Shown in pieces: positions 32,593 to 44,700 of a stretch of DNA of 64,000 nt. Position 1 is the stretch's first letter; each line of letters opens with the position of its first letter. Source of the stretch: Rusavskia elegans (lineage: Eukaryota > Ascomycota > Lecanoromycetes > Teloschistales > Teloschistaceae). The position numbers and the translations under genes are program-made. The stretch is from the NCBI GenBank assembly GCA_011316305.1, contig SAUG01000145.1, forward strand, positions 84,688 through 148,687, given 5' to 3'. A model generated the notes under the pieces. That model did no database searches. It had not been told where the DNA came from and worked only from the letters and a program-made list of their open reading frames with translations.

Positions 32593-34146
32593 ATGACCAT
32601 AGGTAATGATTCTGCCTATTTCATCAAGGCGCGGCAGGCGGGGCGCCCTGTTGTCAAAGATCTCCCCAAATTCGACCTCGACCAATATATCGCCAACTAT
32701 AGAGGTACCATGCTTTCTGATCCGCAGTGTGTATGGTTATTCACAGTCGCCAGGGAAAACGCGATTTGACAGACTCCTGCTCATTGGCACCACTGCACCT
32801 CTGCTGGCCCCTGAAGCCTTGAGGGCTGCTGTGACGGAAGCTAAGCAAGGAAGAGATGTTGGCCGATATGATGCCGTCGTAGCTGCTATTCGTGAAATAC
32901 TCCCCGGGGACATTAACGCTGTACCCGATTCGGCTTGGATAGATAGGACAAACAAACAGGTCAAGGCTGAGAGCGACCGGCTGGAAACAGAGTTGAAAGG
33001 CTACAAAAACAATTTGATCAAAGAGAGTATACGCGTATGCATGTCAGATCAGACTCAAGATCCCTTGCACTGACGTTCGATCCTCAGATGGGCTACGACG
33101 ACCTTGGCCAGCACTTTCACCGCACCGGTGATCTTATAAATTCTGTTAAAGCATACGGCCGGATGCGTGACTTTTGCACCACGGCTTCCCACGTCGTCAT
33201 CATGAGTCTCCGCCTCATCAACGTCTCTATCGACCAAGGCAATTGGCTAGCGGTCCAGACCAATGTGCAGAAACTCCGATCACCCGGTCAGTTATCTACC
33301 GAGGCTCAACAAACGGCGGCAAAGCTCTCTGCTGCCATGGGCCTTGCTTTGCTCGCGTCCGGTAATTTTAGGGAAGCTGCTCAAGAATTCGTCGAGACGG
33401 ATCCGCGTATGGCGCAAGCTAGACTCGATGATCCCTCCGATGCAGAAGCCTTCAACGAGGTCATGACGCCTAATGACATCGCCGTCTACGGTGGACTTTG
33501 CGCTCTAGCGTCAATGGACCGCAACGAGCTCCAGAAGCATGTCCTTGAGAATGGCAAGTTTCGCACTTACCTAGAGCTAGAGCCCCACATCCGACGCGCC
33601 ATCACCTTCTTCGTCTCTTCCAAATATTCTGCTTGTCTCTCCATCCTCGAATCTTACCGATCGGACTATCTTCTCGACATACATCTCCAGCGGCACCTTG
33701 GCGAATTGTACTTCCAAATCCGTAGCAAGGCAATCCAGCAGTACTTTATCCCTTTCTCGCGTGTCACTTTCGCTGCACTGGCTTCGGCTTTTGATACAGA
33801 CGAGCACACAATCGAACAGGAGCTCACAAGCATGATCAAGCGAAAGCATCTGGACGCTCGCATCGATCTCGTTGACCGCGTGCTCCTGTCCAGAACGGCC
33901 AATGCGAGAAGCAATGTGCACGAGAACGCATTGAAAATGGCAAAAGACTATGAGCGTACGGCACATCTCCGGATACTGAGAATAGAAATGCTGAACGCAG
34001 GACTTGAGGTGACCGACAAAGGGAAACCTGGGGCGAACACAACGCTCGAGAACGTCGGGTTAGATCCATTTCATGGGGGTGCCTCAGCCGGTAATTGGAT
34101 TAGCGAAGGAATTGGGCGATCGTTGAGAAGCGGGCTGCGAGATTAG
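32593..34146 (+). CDS. csnA: COP9 signalosome complex subunit 1
   Basis: Three exons, 32593-32704, 32754-33034 and 33088-34146, encode 483 residues. The COP9 signalosome removes Nedd8 from cullin-RING ligases; in filamentous fungi it controls development and secondary metabolism. The N-terminus has PKFDLDQYIANYRGKTRFDRL, followed by ELKGYKNNLIKESIRMGYDDLG and TPR-like helices. A PCI domain (about 250-410) includes FSRVTFAALASAFDTDEHT and the winged-helix end LDARIDLVDRVLL. Length and layout match Csn1/CsnA rather than the proteasome paralogue Rpn7, whose N-terminal sequence differs. Introns are 49 and 53 bp. The first residues (MTIGNDSAYF) are less typical, so the true start could lie in an unseen upstream exon. 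Confidence 0.9.
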
Positions 34147-34477
34147 ACAGCTCTTCTACGTCCATGTCGGCATTTTAGCAGCATAGCGAGGGGTGGGTCT
34201 GTGATCAAAGAGGTCAGGAGTATTGATGAAAGGCGCTACATCGGAGGGCATGCGTCTCTCAATGGGCGCAAAATTACGGCTTATCGACATACGAGCTCAT
34301 ACAGGTGCATACAAATGCAGCACGCCGATGTGAAAACACGATGCTCTTAATTTGCTTGCATATTTCAGCAAGGTCTATTCGGATCAGCGCTGTCTGGTGG
34401 CGCAGAAAAGGTCTGCGTTTGAGTATGTCCGTCGACACAGAGCTACTCTATATTTCCAAGTTCGATATGCGCTGGCA
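34147..34477. other. Convergent intergenic region, CSN1 / G6PD
   Basis: About 0.33 kb between 3' ends; nothing recognisable. Confidence 0.6.
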
Positions 34478-36400
34478 TCAGGAGGAATTCGAGCCTTTGT
34501 CAACGTTTCCCCATTGGTATCCTGCAGGATCGCTAAACTTGTAACCATACGAGGACGTAAAGTCGTCTAGGACCGCTGGACCACGAGAGCCTACCCTCGA
34601 CTGTTAGCACGCACCCGTCTGGAAGGAGGGCTACTTGATCTGGTGGCTGACCGTAGGGATACTCCATGGGAGTGATCTCCTTGTTATTGTCCAGATAGTG
34701 GAGAAGGGGTGTGAAGATTCTCCAGCTTGCATCGAGTTCGTCATCACGGACGAAGTTGGAGTGATCGCCTTTGAAAGCATCCAGGATGAGTGACTCGTAC
34801 GCTTCGGGTATCTTGAGGTCGGAAAAGCGGCGGCGATAGGTCAGATCGAGTTCTGTGACAACAGTCTGCATGCTTAAGCCAGGCAATTTGGAGTTCATCT
34901 TGATGTATACAGATTCGTTGGGCTGTACTCGGATGACAAGCTCATTCCGCGGGATGTCCTTGAAAATTCCAGAAGTGACATCTTTGAACTGTATCCGGAT
35001 TTCCGTTTTCTGCTCATTAAGCGCTACGGATGGTCAGTATCAATTGCCCCATAAGGCTGCGGGTTCCACATGCCTTTGCCGGCTTTCAGGATGAATGGTA
35101 CTCCATCCCACCTCTCGTTCTTGATGTGCGCCACCATGGCACAAAAGGTAGGACATCTTGACTCTTTCGGGACGGTATCGTCCTCCTTGTACGCCGGCTT
35201 GTTCCCGTCCAGCGATTTACCATACTGGCCGATGATGACGTTCTTGGGCTCTATGGCTGGAATCCCCCGAAGTACTCGAACTTTCTCATCACGGATATCT
35301 TCTGAAGAGAACGAGATGGGTCGCTCCATTGCAAGTAAGGTCAGGACTTGCAGCAAGTGGTTCTGCATCACATCTCGGATGATACCAAACTCATCGAAAT
35401 AACCACCTCTGCCTTCGGTGCCAAAAGGTTCCTTGAACGAGATCTGCACATTGTCGATGTGGTTCCGATTCCATGTGGCGCCGAAGAACTCATTTCCGAA
35501 CCTCAAGATAAGAATGTTCTTGACCATCTCCTTGCCCAGGTAATGATCGATGCGGAAAATCTCTTCTTCTTTCCAGTCGGGCTCCAGTGCGCGCTGCAAC
35601 TCCCTCGAACTGCTAAGATCTTTGCCAAATGGCTTTTCTATAATGATCCGGGAGATGCCATTCTTGGGGTAGCAGTTCTTCTTGAGGTGCTGAGAGACGG
35701 GAATGAAAACGCTCGGCGGTAAGGCCATGTAGAAGACACGGTTCTGTTCACTCCGACCCTTCTCCAGCTGGTCGAGATGGTTGTTCAGGCTCACGAAAGA
35801 GTCGTCCTCATCATACTGGCCGGAGACGTAGGAGCATAGATTGCAGAAGTCGTCCAATTGCTGTTCCATATCCTTTGTGGGCACCTTGATGTACGATTTG
35901 ACGCGTTTCAGGTACTCGTCCCGGTCCATCTTGGTACGAGCATATCCGACTATTCTGATGTCTTTGGGCAAGAACTGGTTACGATGCTAGGGAAGGGTAA
36001 GTCGACGAGCGTGGTTGAAGAGGCCGGGATGAGTACCAGGCCAAAGAGTGCGGGAAACTGCGATGGGTTGATTAGCCTAGGGCTTCAGACAGATGTTCCA
36101 GTGGAGTTGCTCGTACAGTCTTCTTCTTCGCTAGATCTCCCGAGGCACCAAGGACAACGATTGTGGTGTTTTCCTTCAACTCGATGGTCCTAGGTCGGAA
36201 AGTGCGGTCAGTGGGAGAGCCCAGAAGATGTTCAGTGGAGGATGCAAAAAGACGGCAAAAGAGTCTCGAGCCATTGACGCCCAGCTGGGCTGCAGATTGA
36301 AGCCGCAGGGCCTGTTTCGCAGGCAGAGGGGCGAAAGAGCAGATGTATGGACTCACCCAGCGTTCTCGGGCTCTTCTGGCTGGATCATGGTGTTGGCCAT
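34478..36400 (-). CDS. ZWF1: Glucose-6-phosphate 1-dehydrogenase
   Basis: Six exons on the minus strand, 36400-36357, 36189-36117, 36057-36037, 35986-35074, 35023-34652 and 34590-34478, encode 511 residues, the normal fungal length. It catalyses the first, NADPH-producing step of the oxidative pentose phosphate pathway in the cytosol. The coenzyme fingerprint GASGDLAKKKTFPAL (29-43) is assembled across a 21-nt microexon. IIEKPFGKDL and the active-site RIDHYLGKE (191-199) follow, with YPYGSRGPAVLDDF near the end and C-terminus NVDKGSNSS. The intron 35073-35024 has a GC donor (AAAG then GCATGT); only this choice joins LKAGK to ALNEQKTEIR. Other introns are 50-167 bp with GT-AG ends. Confidence 0.95.
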
Positions 36401-37020
36401 GACGGCGACAGGCTAAGCGGGGCTTTTGGTGTGATGGTAACGTCGGTTGCCCTTTTTAAATTTGCAGTTCAAGGAAAGAGAATAATGGACAGGTGATGTC
36501 GTTGGCCAGATCCGACCGGCTTTGGAGTACTGTACTGTAAGGTGGAAGAACTTCAGTGCCAGAAGGACCCGAGTTACACTTTCCTCTCCATCCCGTCAAA
36601 CACGACGTTTCGACGGCCACTTAGTCATCCCGCTGTGCCCCGCGTTTTGATATCAGCAGTGGTGGTATTATTAAGGTATTATACTCTACCACATTATTTG
36701 ATGACCGCCTATGCTTCGTGACGTATATATTCGCTCATCTCAATGTGCTTCTCATTATTGCCATTCGTAAGACATGCTGGACGCCGTATACTATCCATCA
36801 CCCATCACCCAGTGAACTCCTTTGACAGATCGTCTACATTGGGATTGTTTGAATAGAATAGAAGCTAGGGAATGATCTGGATCTGAGTCCGGGTACAGGG
36901 CAGTACCGAACCTTGGAATCGGCCAACATCCATATTGTGCCTTAATCCACCGATCGAACATTAATTCATTGTTCATCCGCCAGAGTGCGTCAACGGACAA
37001 ACAATCAATAATCCATACAG
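36401..37020. promoter_or_regulatory. G6PD upstream region
   Basis: About 0.6 kb of ordinary-composition sequence upstream of the G6PD start, grading into the AT-rich block. No specific element was identified. Confidence 0.45.
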
Positions 37021-38500
37021 TTAGTAGTGCTAAAAAAGTAAGATAGTACACCTCAGTACTAGAAGTTCTAGTTTGATCTATCGTAATATCTAGTATGGGA
37101 GATAGAATTATATATATCAAATATTTATATTATCTTTATTTTTAATAGTATTTTATATAATAATATATTTTATTAAAAGACGTATATTATAGATTAGTTT
37201 ATAAATTAATAAATTATTTAACTAGCAACTTTTTCTATTTATATTATCATCGAAACTTTTAATATTTGAAATTACATTTTACTAAATTTTGATTAAAATA
37301 AATTAAATTAAATTACGCGTTATTTTAATAGATTTTTTATCAAATATTTTTATATAAATTTATTTATTTAATTCGATATATTTTCTACTATTTTATTTTA
37401 AATTTTATTATTTAATTAATTTTTCTAATAGTATTTTTCTATTATAAATTTTATATTTTATCGTAATAAAGTCTTTTTATTAACTATATTGATTAAAAGA
37501 CTTTAAATTAAACTAAATATATTATCTAAATAAATTATTTTAATAAAAAATTTATTAAATATTTATATTATTATACTATATTTAGAAAATATAATAGATT
37601 AAATCGGATTTCTATTAGTATTTATTTTATAATTCGATTCGATTTTCGATTTTAATATTAAAAATCGACTCGATCCGTTTAGTAGATCGGATCGAACCGA
37701 TTTACTAAAATTCGAATCGGATTTCCGAAATACCGACGAAAATTCGATCCGAAATAGCTAATTTAATTACTACGTTATTCGAATTTTATAATTATAAATA
37801 TAATATATATCAACGGTTTTATTAATTGAATTTTAAATTTTAATTTTTACGATTTAATATTAGAAATATTAAAAAATTAAATAACGTATTTATTTAATAA
37901 TTTATATATTTTTATCGATAATTTAATTTTTAAAACTTTCGAAAAATTAGATTTAGATTAAAATTCTATTAGAAAAAACTTTAATTTATTTAATTTATTT
38001 CTAAATTTATCTTTAATTCGATCGATTGATATTATTTTTTACTATAAAATCTTTTTATAAAATCAATTTTTTTATCGATAGAAAAAACTTTAAATATTAT
38101 TAATTTTATAAAATTCGAATTTTTAACGTATTGGATTTATTTTTTGATTCCGAAAAATATTAAATTCGTTAGATTTTCAAATTATATAATTTTCGCTATT
38201 ACGTTATTTAAATTTGGAAAATTTAATAAATATTTAATATATAATAATGTAAAAATTTTCGATAAACGAATTTAATATATTTATCGTTACAAAGATAATA
38301 AATAAACGAATTTAAATAATTATAATCGTCGAAATTTACTTTCTAAAATTGAATTCAACTATTTTTTATTATTTCTATATATTTTTATTTAGCAGATTTC
38401 TATATTTTTTATTATCTATTTTATATATAAATATTTCTTCAAATTTAACGTTTCTAATTTAGAATTATATTCTCTACGACAATATATTCAGTGCTCGTTC
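37021..38500. repeat. AT-rich island, probable RIP-degraded repeat
   Basis: About 1.5 kb is far more AT-rich than either flank and has no open frame of note. In a hand count of 37,141-37,860, C is followed by G about 27 times but by A about 5 times. That CpA depletion is the mark of repeat-induced point mutation, which turns CpA into TpA. The GC-poor tract is sharply bounded: normal composition returns by about 38,510. Short TCGAT/ATCCG-type elements cluster at 37,630-37,760, including an imperfect inverted repeat. The original element cannot be identified, and no target-site duplication was found by eye. It lies between the divergent G6PD and DUF2406 genes. Confidence 0.75.
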
Positions 38501-39106
38501 CTAGTCTTATATACTAGACAATACGGTACGCCTCGGGTGAAAAATAAAATGGAGATTACGACATGGGTCCCCTGCCCTGCTGACTTACGGGATTGCGTGT
38601 TCTCTCAAGGTAGTGAATTTTTTACAACTCAGGTCCAAAAGGCGTTGCTGGTGGAGCCCCCAACCAAGGCGGGCAGAGGGCAGGTGGGACCAACAAAAAG
38701 CCTTATCTAAATTATATTAATATCTTTGCGACCTGCCACCCTGCACATCAATCAGTTCGTCACATTCGTCTTTCGTTGGAAATTCCGACATTCGTTTCTG
38801 CTTCACACTTATTCTTCTTCGCTTCGGGTATTAATTTGCAAGTATCAGGATCATTACTATCTTCAACAGCCATCTACTCAATCCATTTCCCATCCTTGGC
38901 TTTGCAACCCCCCCTGCACTGCCGACTTGTTTCGGATCGCTGCACTGTCGCAGTTCAGAATCCTTCGTCGGCCGCGATTTTTCCTTCACTGCCACCGCAG
39001 TCGCGAAAAGGACACATTCATTGAAACAGATCGGTCCCAGTCTCTTTCCGAATCCGTCATCACCTCACATCCACTTATAAACCCAGCCGGAAACTCCGTC
39101 TTTGCC
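38501..39106. promoter_or_regulatory. Upstream region and leader of the DUF2406 gene
   Basis: About 0.6 kb of normal composition. The frame upstream of the chosen ATG is open from 38726, but that stretch reads like a pyrimidine-rich 5' UTR, so I did not extend the protein. Confidence 0.45.
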
Positions 39107-40511
39107 ATGCCCGCCAAAGCCCGCCCCAAATCAATGTTGAGCTTCACTCATCGCAAGAGCTCCAGCAGTTCGCAAGTCAAGGTCGATAACTTGATCGAAA
39201 CCCATGCAGAGAAGGCTTCACACCGCGTCACTTCAAAAGCAGATCCTACCAAAGCAATCAATGAAGCCCAGCCAGGTCAGTACCAGGCAAGCGCATGCTA
39301 CATCGATCTGGAGAGCATCGGATCTGACATGGCCCATGCAGATGCTCAAGCGCGCGAAAAGTCGACCTTGGAGAATATCCGCTTGCTCCAACACAGGGAT
39401 CGCTATGGAAACTTGATAAGTGTGCTTCGCTTCTCGGATAATTAGGGCGTTGGCTGAAGCTAAAAGTGATGTAGCTGATCCTGATCGATCGAATCCTACT
39501 AGACCAAGGCTCGAGCGTCCCCTGGATACGATAAGAGCTTTCGAGGCCGCCATCGATGGCTCCTACGAACGAGGGACCCCTTCAAGGGCTGGTGCGTCCT
39601 GTCGAAACCCTACGTGGCCGAAGTCAATGCTCACCTGCTGTTCTTGCAGATATCTCGGATGGCATGAATGGCCAGAGCAGACGGACCAGCGCTTACCTTG
39701 GGCAGAGGCCACAGCAAAGGCTTGCGTCTGACACTCCTGTTGGATATTACAGCAACCGCATGAGTATGGCAAGGCCAGAGAGCACGTATGTTGACAGCCA
39801 CGGGGCCAATCTCAACCAGCCTGGATCTGGACGTCGTCTCAATAACCGTGCCAACTCAGACCCAGTGCTTTTCGGTGCGAACAACCAGGGCGTCTATCCA
39901 ATGCACGGGTACCATCAATCGCACGATACAGTCGCATCGGCCTCTGGCAACGAAAGTCACAATACTGATCCATGGGTAAGCACTTTCTTGGGTTAAATTA
40001 CCCTCAAATTCCATATGGTAGCTCGCAGACGTGCGAGCGAGCTACCTTGAAGACAAAACGCTTCTTACAATTGGGACATCTCTTGGAATAGTCCTAAGTT
40101 GACTGGATGCACCCATGCTAACTTGGACATCTATTCCAGGGAAATTCCACTGATCCAAGCAGCGAAAATAGCTCGATCGACAGAATCCAGCATGGTACAA
40201 AGCCAGATCCAACCGAGAGTTATGGGTTTAATGGGTTTGGAGGAGGCCCTATCTTGGAAGAGCATGGCATGAATGATCGAGCCTACGATGAAGCGAAAGG
40301 TGACGGACAATCTCAGAAAATGGGTAACGACTTGGCTAGTCACAGCCGGAACGTCGCGCCTCCTCCGCCTCCGCCTCATGCCAGTACGAAGCCCGACAAG
40401 CCAAGAGTGCCAATCAAGTTGGGAAACTCACCGACGAAAGAAAGATCGTCACCGAACAACAACACGGAAAAACATAAGAGTTGGTTGAAGCGGAGGTTCA
40501 GTAGGACATGA
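39107..40511 (+). CDS. DUF2406 domain protein (fungal, function unknown)
   Basis: Four exons, 39107-39419, 39475-39591, 39650-39975 and 40140-40511, encode 375 residues. The N-terminal region (SMLSFTHRKSSSSS, then RYGNLITDPDRSNPTRPRLE and RPLDTIRAFEAAIDGSY) matches the DUF2406 family, which in yeast includes YMR295C and YGR273C, proteins of unknown role. The remainder is Ser/Asn/Gly/Pro-rich and disordered, with a run of six prolines in the last exon and a basic C-terminus (HKSWLKRRFSRT). The second exon carries the conserved core and cannot be seen without splicing out the 55-bp first intron. No membrane segment or catalytic motif is visible. Confidence 0.8.
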
Positions 40512-40950
40512 ATTGTGTATAGCAAATTGGGTTGTGCATACGATGGTAATGAAGGGGTTGAATGGCGAAAATTACAGAACGCTAAGATTAATGAGGACTC
40601 TAATGACTTATATCCTAATGATCAGCATCGGTGGCGTCTTGGATGATCGATTGCTCACTTTGGCGCTCCCCCTATAGCAAAAGGCCAAGCTTAGAAGAAG
40701 AACCTGGTGTTGGATCTATATGTTCGCCTTGTAGAGAAATCCTCTAGGAGCATGTGAAGCGGTCAAAACCTGCACGACAATTTTGCTCTGGCAGTCTGCG
40801 GAGACCCCGCTGCTTGGAGAAAAGGAAGCTCCATTGTAATCTGTTTGGTGTGAGGAATAACTCGTATTGAAGCACAGGATCACCGTCTTGAACTCGACAG
40901 CTGTAGACCACTCTAGAGTTCGACGGACGAAAGATACTGTAATTGATCCG
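40512..40950. other. Convergent intergenic region, DUF2406 / VMA21
   Basis: About 0.44 kb between 3' ends; no recognisable coding sequence. Confidence 0.6.
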
Positions 40951-41397
40951 TCATCTCTTTTTCTTGGCGCTCTCTTCGGCTGCAAGTTTGTCGCTTTGGT
41001 CCTCTTTCATTGCAACGATAACATAAGCGATGAGGACGAGGTTCGCCGTAAACGCGGCTGTGGCACCGGCCCACGTCGAATTCCCTGGGATAACCTCAAC
41101 TCCAGATGCTGGCCAGACGCGTTGGAGGACTGACCTCGGAAGATGGTATTCAAGGTCAGGAAATACACGCCTATAGGCCCTCCGACCATGGCAGCCGTGA
41201 AGCCAAGCAGCTTGATTATGACAGCCCTAAATTTGATTGAGTCACTCAGGTGCAACGAATGTCCACGCAGACAGATCTACTTACGCCGGGACCGCAGGAG
41301 TGATATTTGATTTCTCCGAGGCACTTGGCGTTCGATCGTTGCTGTCATCTTTTTCGAGAAGGTTCTTCTCGTTGGATACTATCCTCCGGCTGGTCAT
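40951..41397 (-). CDS. VMA21: V-ATPase assembly factor Vma21
   Basis: Three exons on the minus strand, 41397-41285, 41226-41135 and 41084-40951, encode 112 residues. Vma21 is an ER membrane protein needed to assemble the V0 sector of the vacuolar ATPase. Two membrane segments are clear: residues 41-63 (IIKLLGFTAAMVGGPIGVYF core) and 77-94 (TAAFTANLVLIAYVIVAM). The short cytosolic tail is highly charged and ends in a KKKR cluster, consistent with an ER-retrieval signal. The N-terminal 38 residues are polar. The TLNTIFRGNST loop between the helices is typical of fungal homologues. It is divergent from FUN30. Confidence 0.9.
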
Positions 41398-41794
41398 TGC
41401 TTACTATTGAATCCAGCTGATGTACGAAATTTAGGCCTACGCATGTAATCATTCGTACATTGATCGTGGACGACCATAAGCGCGAAAGCCGCGTCTGTCG
41501 ATTCATCGTCCACACGCGTAAAGTGAAATTGATTTTCCCGAGGAAGAAGTGGAATGGATTGAAGTCACAAAGCCCACAACTTTGTCCTGCCTTTCACTCA
41601 CACGCTTTGACGACAGCCGAGGAGCCAGCCACAACACCATTGTTAGACGTCTTCTCCATCTACCATGGTGTTTGGAAACCCGATCATTGCAACCACGCTC
41701 CAACGTTAGCCCTTCCAGCACAATATTTTTCCTCTGGCCAACTGCTTGTCGACGTTAGTAGCGACAAGGCTTCCCACAGTGGAGTCGCAGTATA
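41398..41794. promoter_or_regulatory. Divergent promoter region VMA21 / FUN30
   Basis: About 0.4 kb between start codons; nothing distinctive was seen. Confidence 0.5.
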
Positions 41795-44700
41795 ATGACT
41801 ATGGATTCTGTCATGGAAACACCGGCGAAGAAAAGGAGGCTGAACAGTGCGTATGCCGGTGGCGATCCCGCCCATGACTCTGCTAACGACAGCGGCGACA
41901 ATCTCTTCGATGGGTACCATACGGTCGACACACTTCTTCTGTCCAGGGTTTCTCCTAGTCGCCGGCCTTCGAAAAGCCCCATACCTCTCACACCTCTACA
42001 ACATATTACTCAGCCAACTCAGCTCCTCAATAGAGCAACTCCACCTTCGAACAGCAGTCGCCAACAATCCGTGGTACAAGTAGCCGCTTCCTCCCCAATA
42101 GCGAAGCCAGATGCGCCAACTCCCTCTCCAGTAATTCACCGGCCAGCTCCGACGTTGGCAAACAGGATGGCTCCCCCCGGGACGGCCTTCCGGCCTCCTA
42201 TGGGCGCCTCCAGGCAAAATCTGGTGGTTGACGTCAGTAGTGATGAGGATGAAATTCGTCTCAATAGAGCTGTGTCCTCGGACGAGGAGTCTCAGTCCTA
42301 TCGTAACGCCGATATCAAACCCTCGAAATTCGTTCAAACAAGGCAAAAGGATGGAAAGTCGGCGGATACCAGTCGACTGAAGGAGATCACCTCTCAAGCC
42401 TTCTATAAGCCACTTCCACCAAATAACAAATCAGTGTCTGGGTCTTTGTTCAATCCGGAGAGATACAAGGCAACAACAGGATCTGGCACAGCTGCGAAAC
42501 GATCTGCAGATGTGATGGCAGACGCGTACGGTAATGCGAGTCGAGCGCCTAGACCTCGCCAAACAGCGACCGTTAAAGCTCAGCCTCAAGCAGACATTAC
42601 ACTGGACGATATTGAAGACTTTCAAGTCCGGACCAAAGTGAAACGGATGCATGATATTCTGCCGCAAAAAACCCTAGCCGCCTGCAAGGCTGCTTTACTG
42701 CATAAGAAAGGCAACTACGACGATGCTATAGAGTATCTCTCTGCACTAGACGACAAGCCAGCAGCGGTTGATCTTACCTTATCAGATGATGAGCAGTTAC
42801 CGCACCAGCTGACGAAGCTGTCCAAACCAACCATCAAGCAACAAGTAAAGGTTCCGGGCAAGTCCATCCACTCGAAGTGGACGTCAACCCAGGCTTTCAG
42901 TCAAAGGGAAGCAGACTCTCAGAGCTCGCCTCCACCAAACGTGCCAACACCAAAGCCTCGCAAGCGGCTTGTTCAAGGCCGGAAGAAGCCTTCGTCTCCG
43001 CCGCCGGCTTCATCCCGTCGACCAAGCCCAGTTGCGCTAGATGATACGGAGCTTGCTGATACAGAGTCACAAAGCGACTCGGCCATTGGCTCAAGTGCTG
43101 ATGAGACAGAACTCGATAATAAGGTTCTCGAATTTTTTAACACGTGTACAAATGATCAGCTTTCAGATATCGCTGCTATCACGGAAGCTGTTGCGTCCAC
43201 TATCCTATCCTGCAGGCCTTTCAAGGCACTCGAAGCTATACGGAAGATCTCCAGCGAAAGCAAGACCAGTACAAACAAACGCACTGCGAAAAGACCGATT
43301 GGAGACAAAATCGTTGACAGCTGTATCGATATGTGGAGAGGGTACAACGCTGTTGACGGCCTCGTTCGAAAATGCGAATCCCTCGGAAGACCGCTGGCGG
43401 AGCAGATGAAGTATTGGGGGGTAGACGTATATGGTGCTACGAGCAACGGAGAGTTAGATCTGACGAGTTTCGATCAAAAATCCGACGGCGAAATATCTGT
43501 GAAGGATTCAGGGATCGGTACGCCTACTAGTACGCATCTATCTGCGGACGAGGATGGCGATGCCACGGTTGCTGTCCAACGAGCTCGGAACATTGTATTT
43601 GGTCAGCCACCACTTATGAGCGACAATATCGTACTCAAAGACTACCAGATAGTCGGAATTAACTGGCTTTCTCTACTCTTTGAGCACAGACTTAGCTGTA
43701 TCCTCGCGGACGACATGGGCCTAGGAAAGACATGTCAAGTAATAGCATTCCTAGCACATCTGTTCGAAAAAGGAGAGAAAGGTACCCACCTGATCATCGT
43801 TCCCGGTTCTACAATCGAGAATTGGCTCCGAGAGTTCAGTATCTTCTGTCCCAAGTTATCAGTCGTGCCCTATTATGGTGAGTAACCCTTTAGTATCTTG
43901 ATGTGCACGCCAAAGTTTACAATATCTTCTTAGCTGGCCAAGCCGAACGGGCCGATATTCGGTATCAGATTGAGCAGAATCTTGAAAACATCAACGTTAT
44001 CGTGACGACTTATACCGTCGCTAAAACGAAGGATGACTGCAAATTCCTCCGCCGTCTTCCGCTGCAGGTTTGTGTCTACGATGAAGGACATCAACTAAAG
44101 AACCGTAAATCAAAAGTGTACGAGCAACTGACCCGGTTCAAATGTTCTTTCCGATTGCTATTGACCGGTACACCTCTGCAAAACAATCTCAGCGAGCTAG
44201 TGTCCTTGCTGGCCTTCATCATGCCGCAGATCTTCAGCGAGCATAGTGAGGACCTGGACGTGATTTTCAGTCACAAAGCCAAGACATGCAATGATTCTCA
44301 TGCCGCTCTACTATCGCAGCAACGAATCAATCGAGCGAAATCTATTATAGCTCCATTTATACTCCGCCGCAAGAAACATCAGGTACTGAAGCACCTTCCT
44401 CAGAAGACCAGACGTGTCGAATACTGCGATCTATCACCCAACCAGGCCGATATCTACGACGGCGAGAAAGCTCGAGGATTGCGGGTCATCGCAGCCAGAG
44501 CGGCAGGCAAGAAGGTCGGAAATGAGACCGCAAATGTTATGATGGCCTTGCGCAAAGCCTCTATCCATCCGTTGCTTTTCCGGCGCGTCTATAACGACAG
44601 TATCTTGAAAGAGATAGCTCGGGACTGCCTAAAGGAAGACGAGTTTCGCGAAAGTCAATACGACTTGTGCTTGGAAGAGCTGAGTTTCATGATGGACTAT

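Noticed and set aside
37021..38500. AT-rich block as a mitochondrial DNA insertion or centromere
   Set aside because: No mitochondrial gene or tRNA is recognisable, the block is only 1.5 kb, and CpG retention with CpA loss points to RIP instead.
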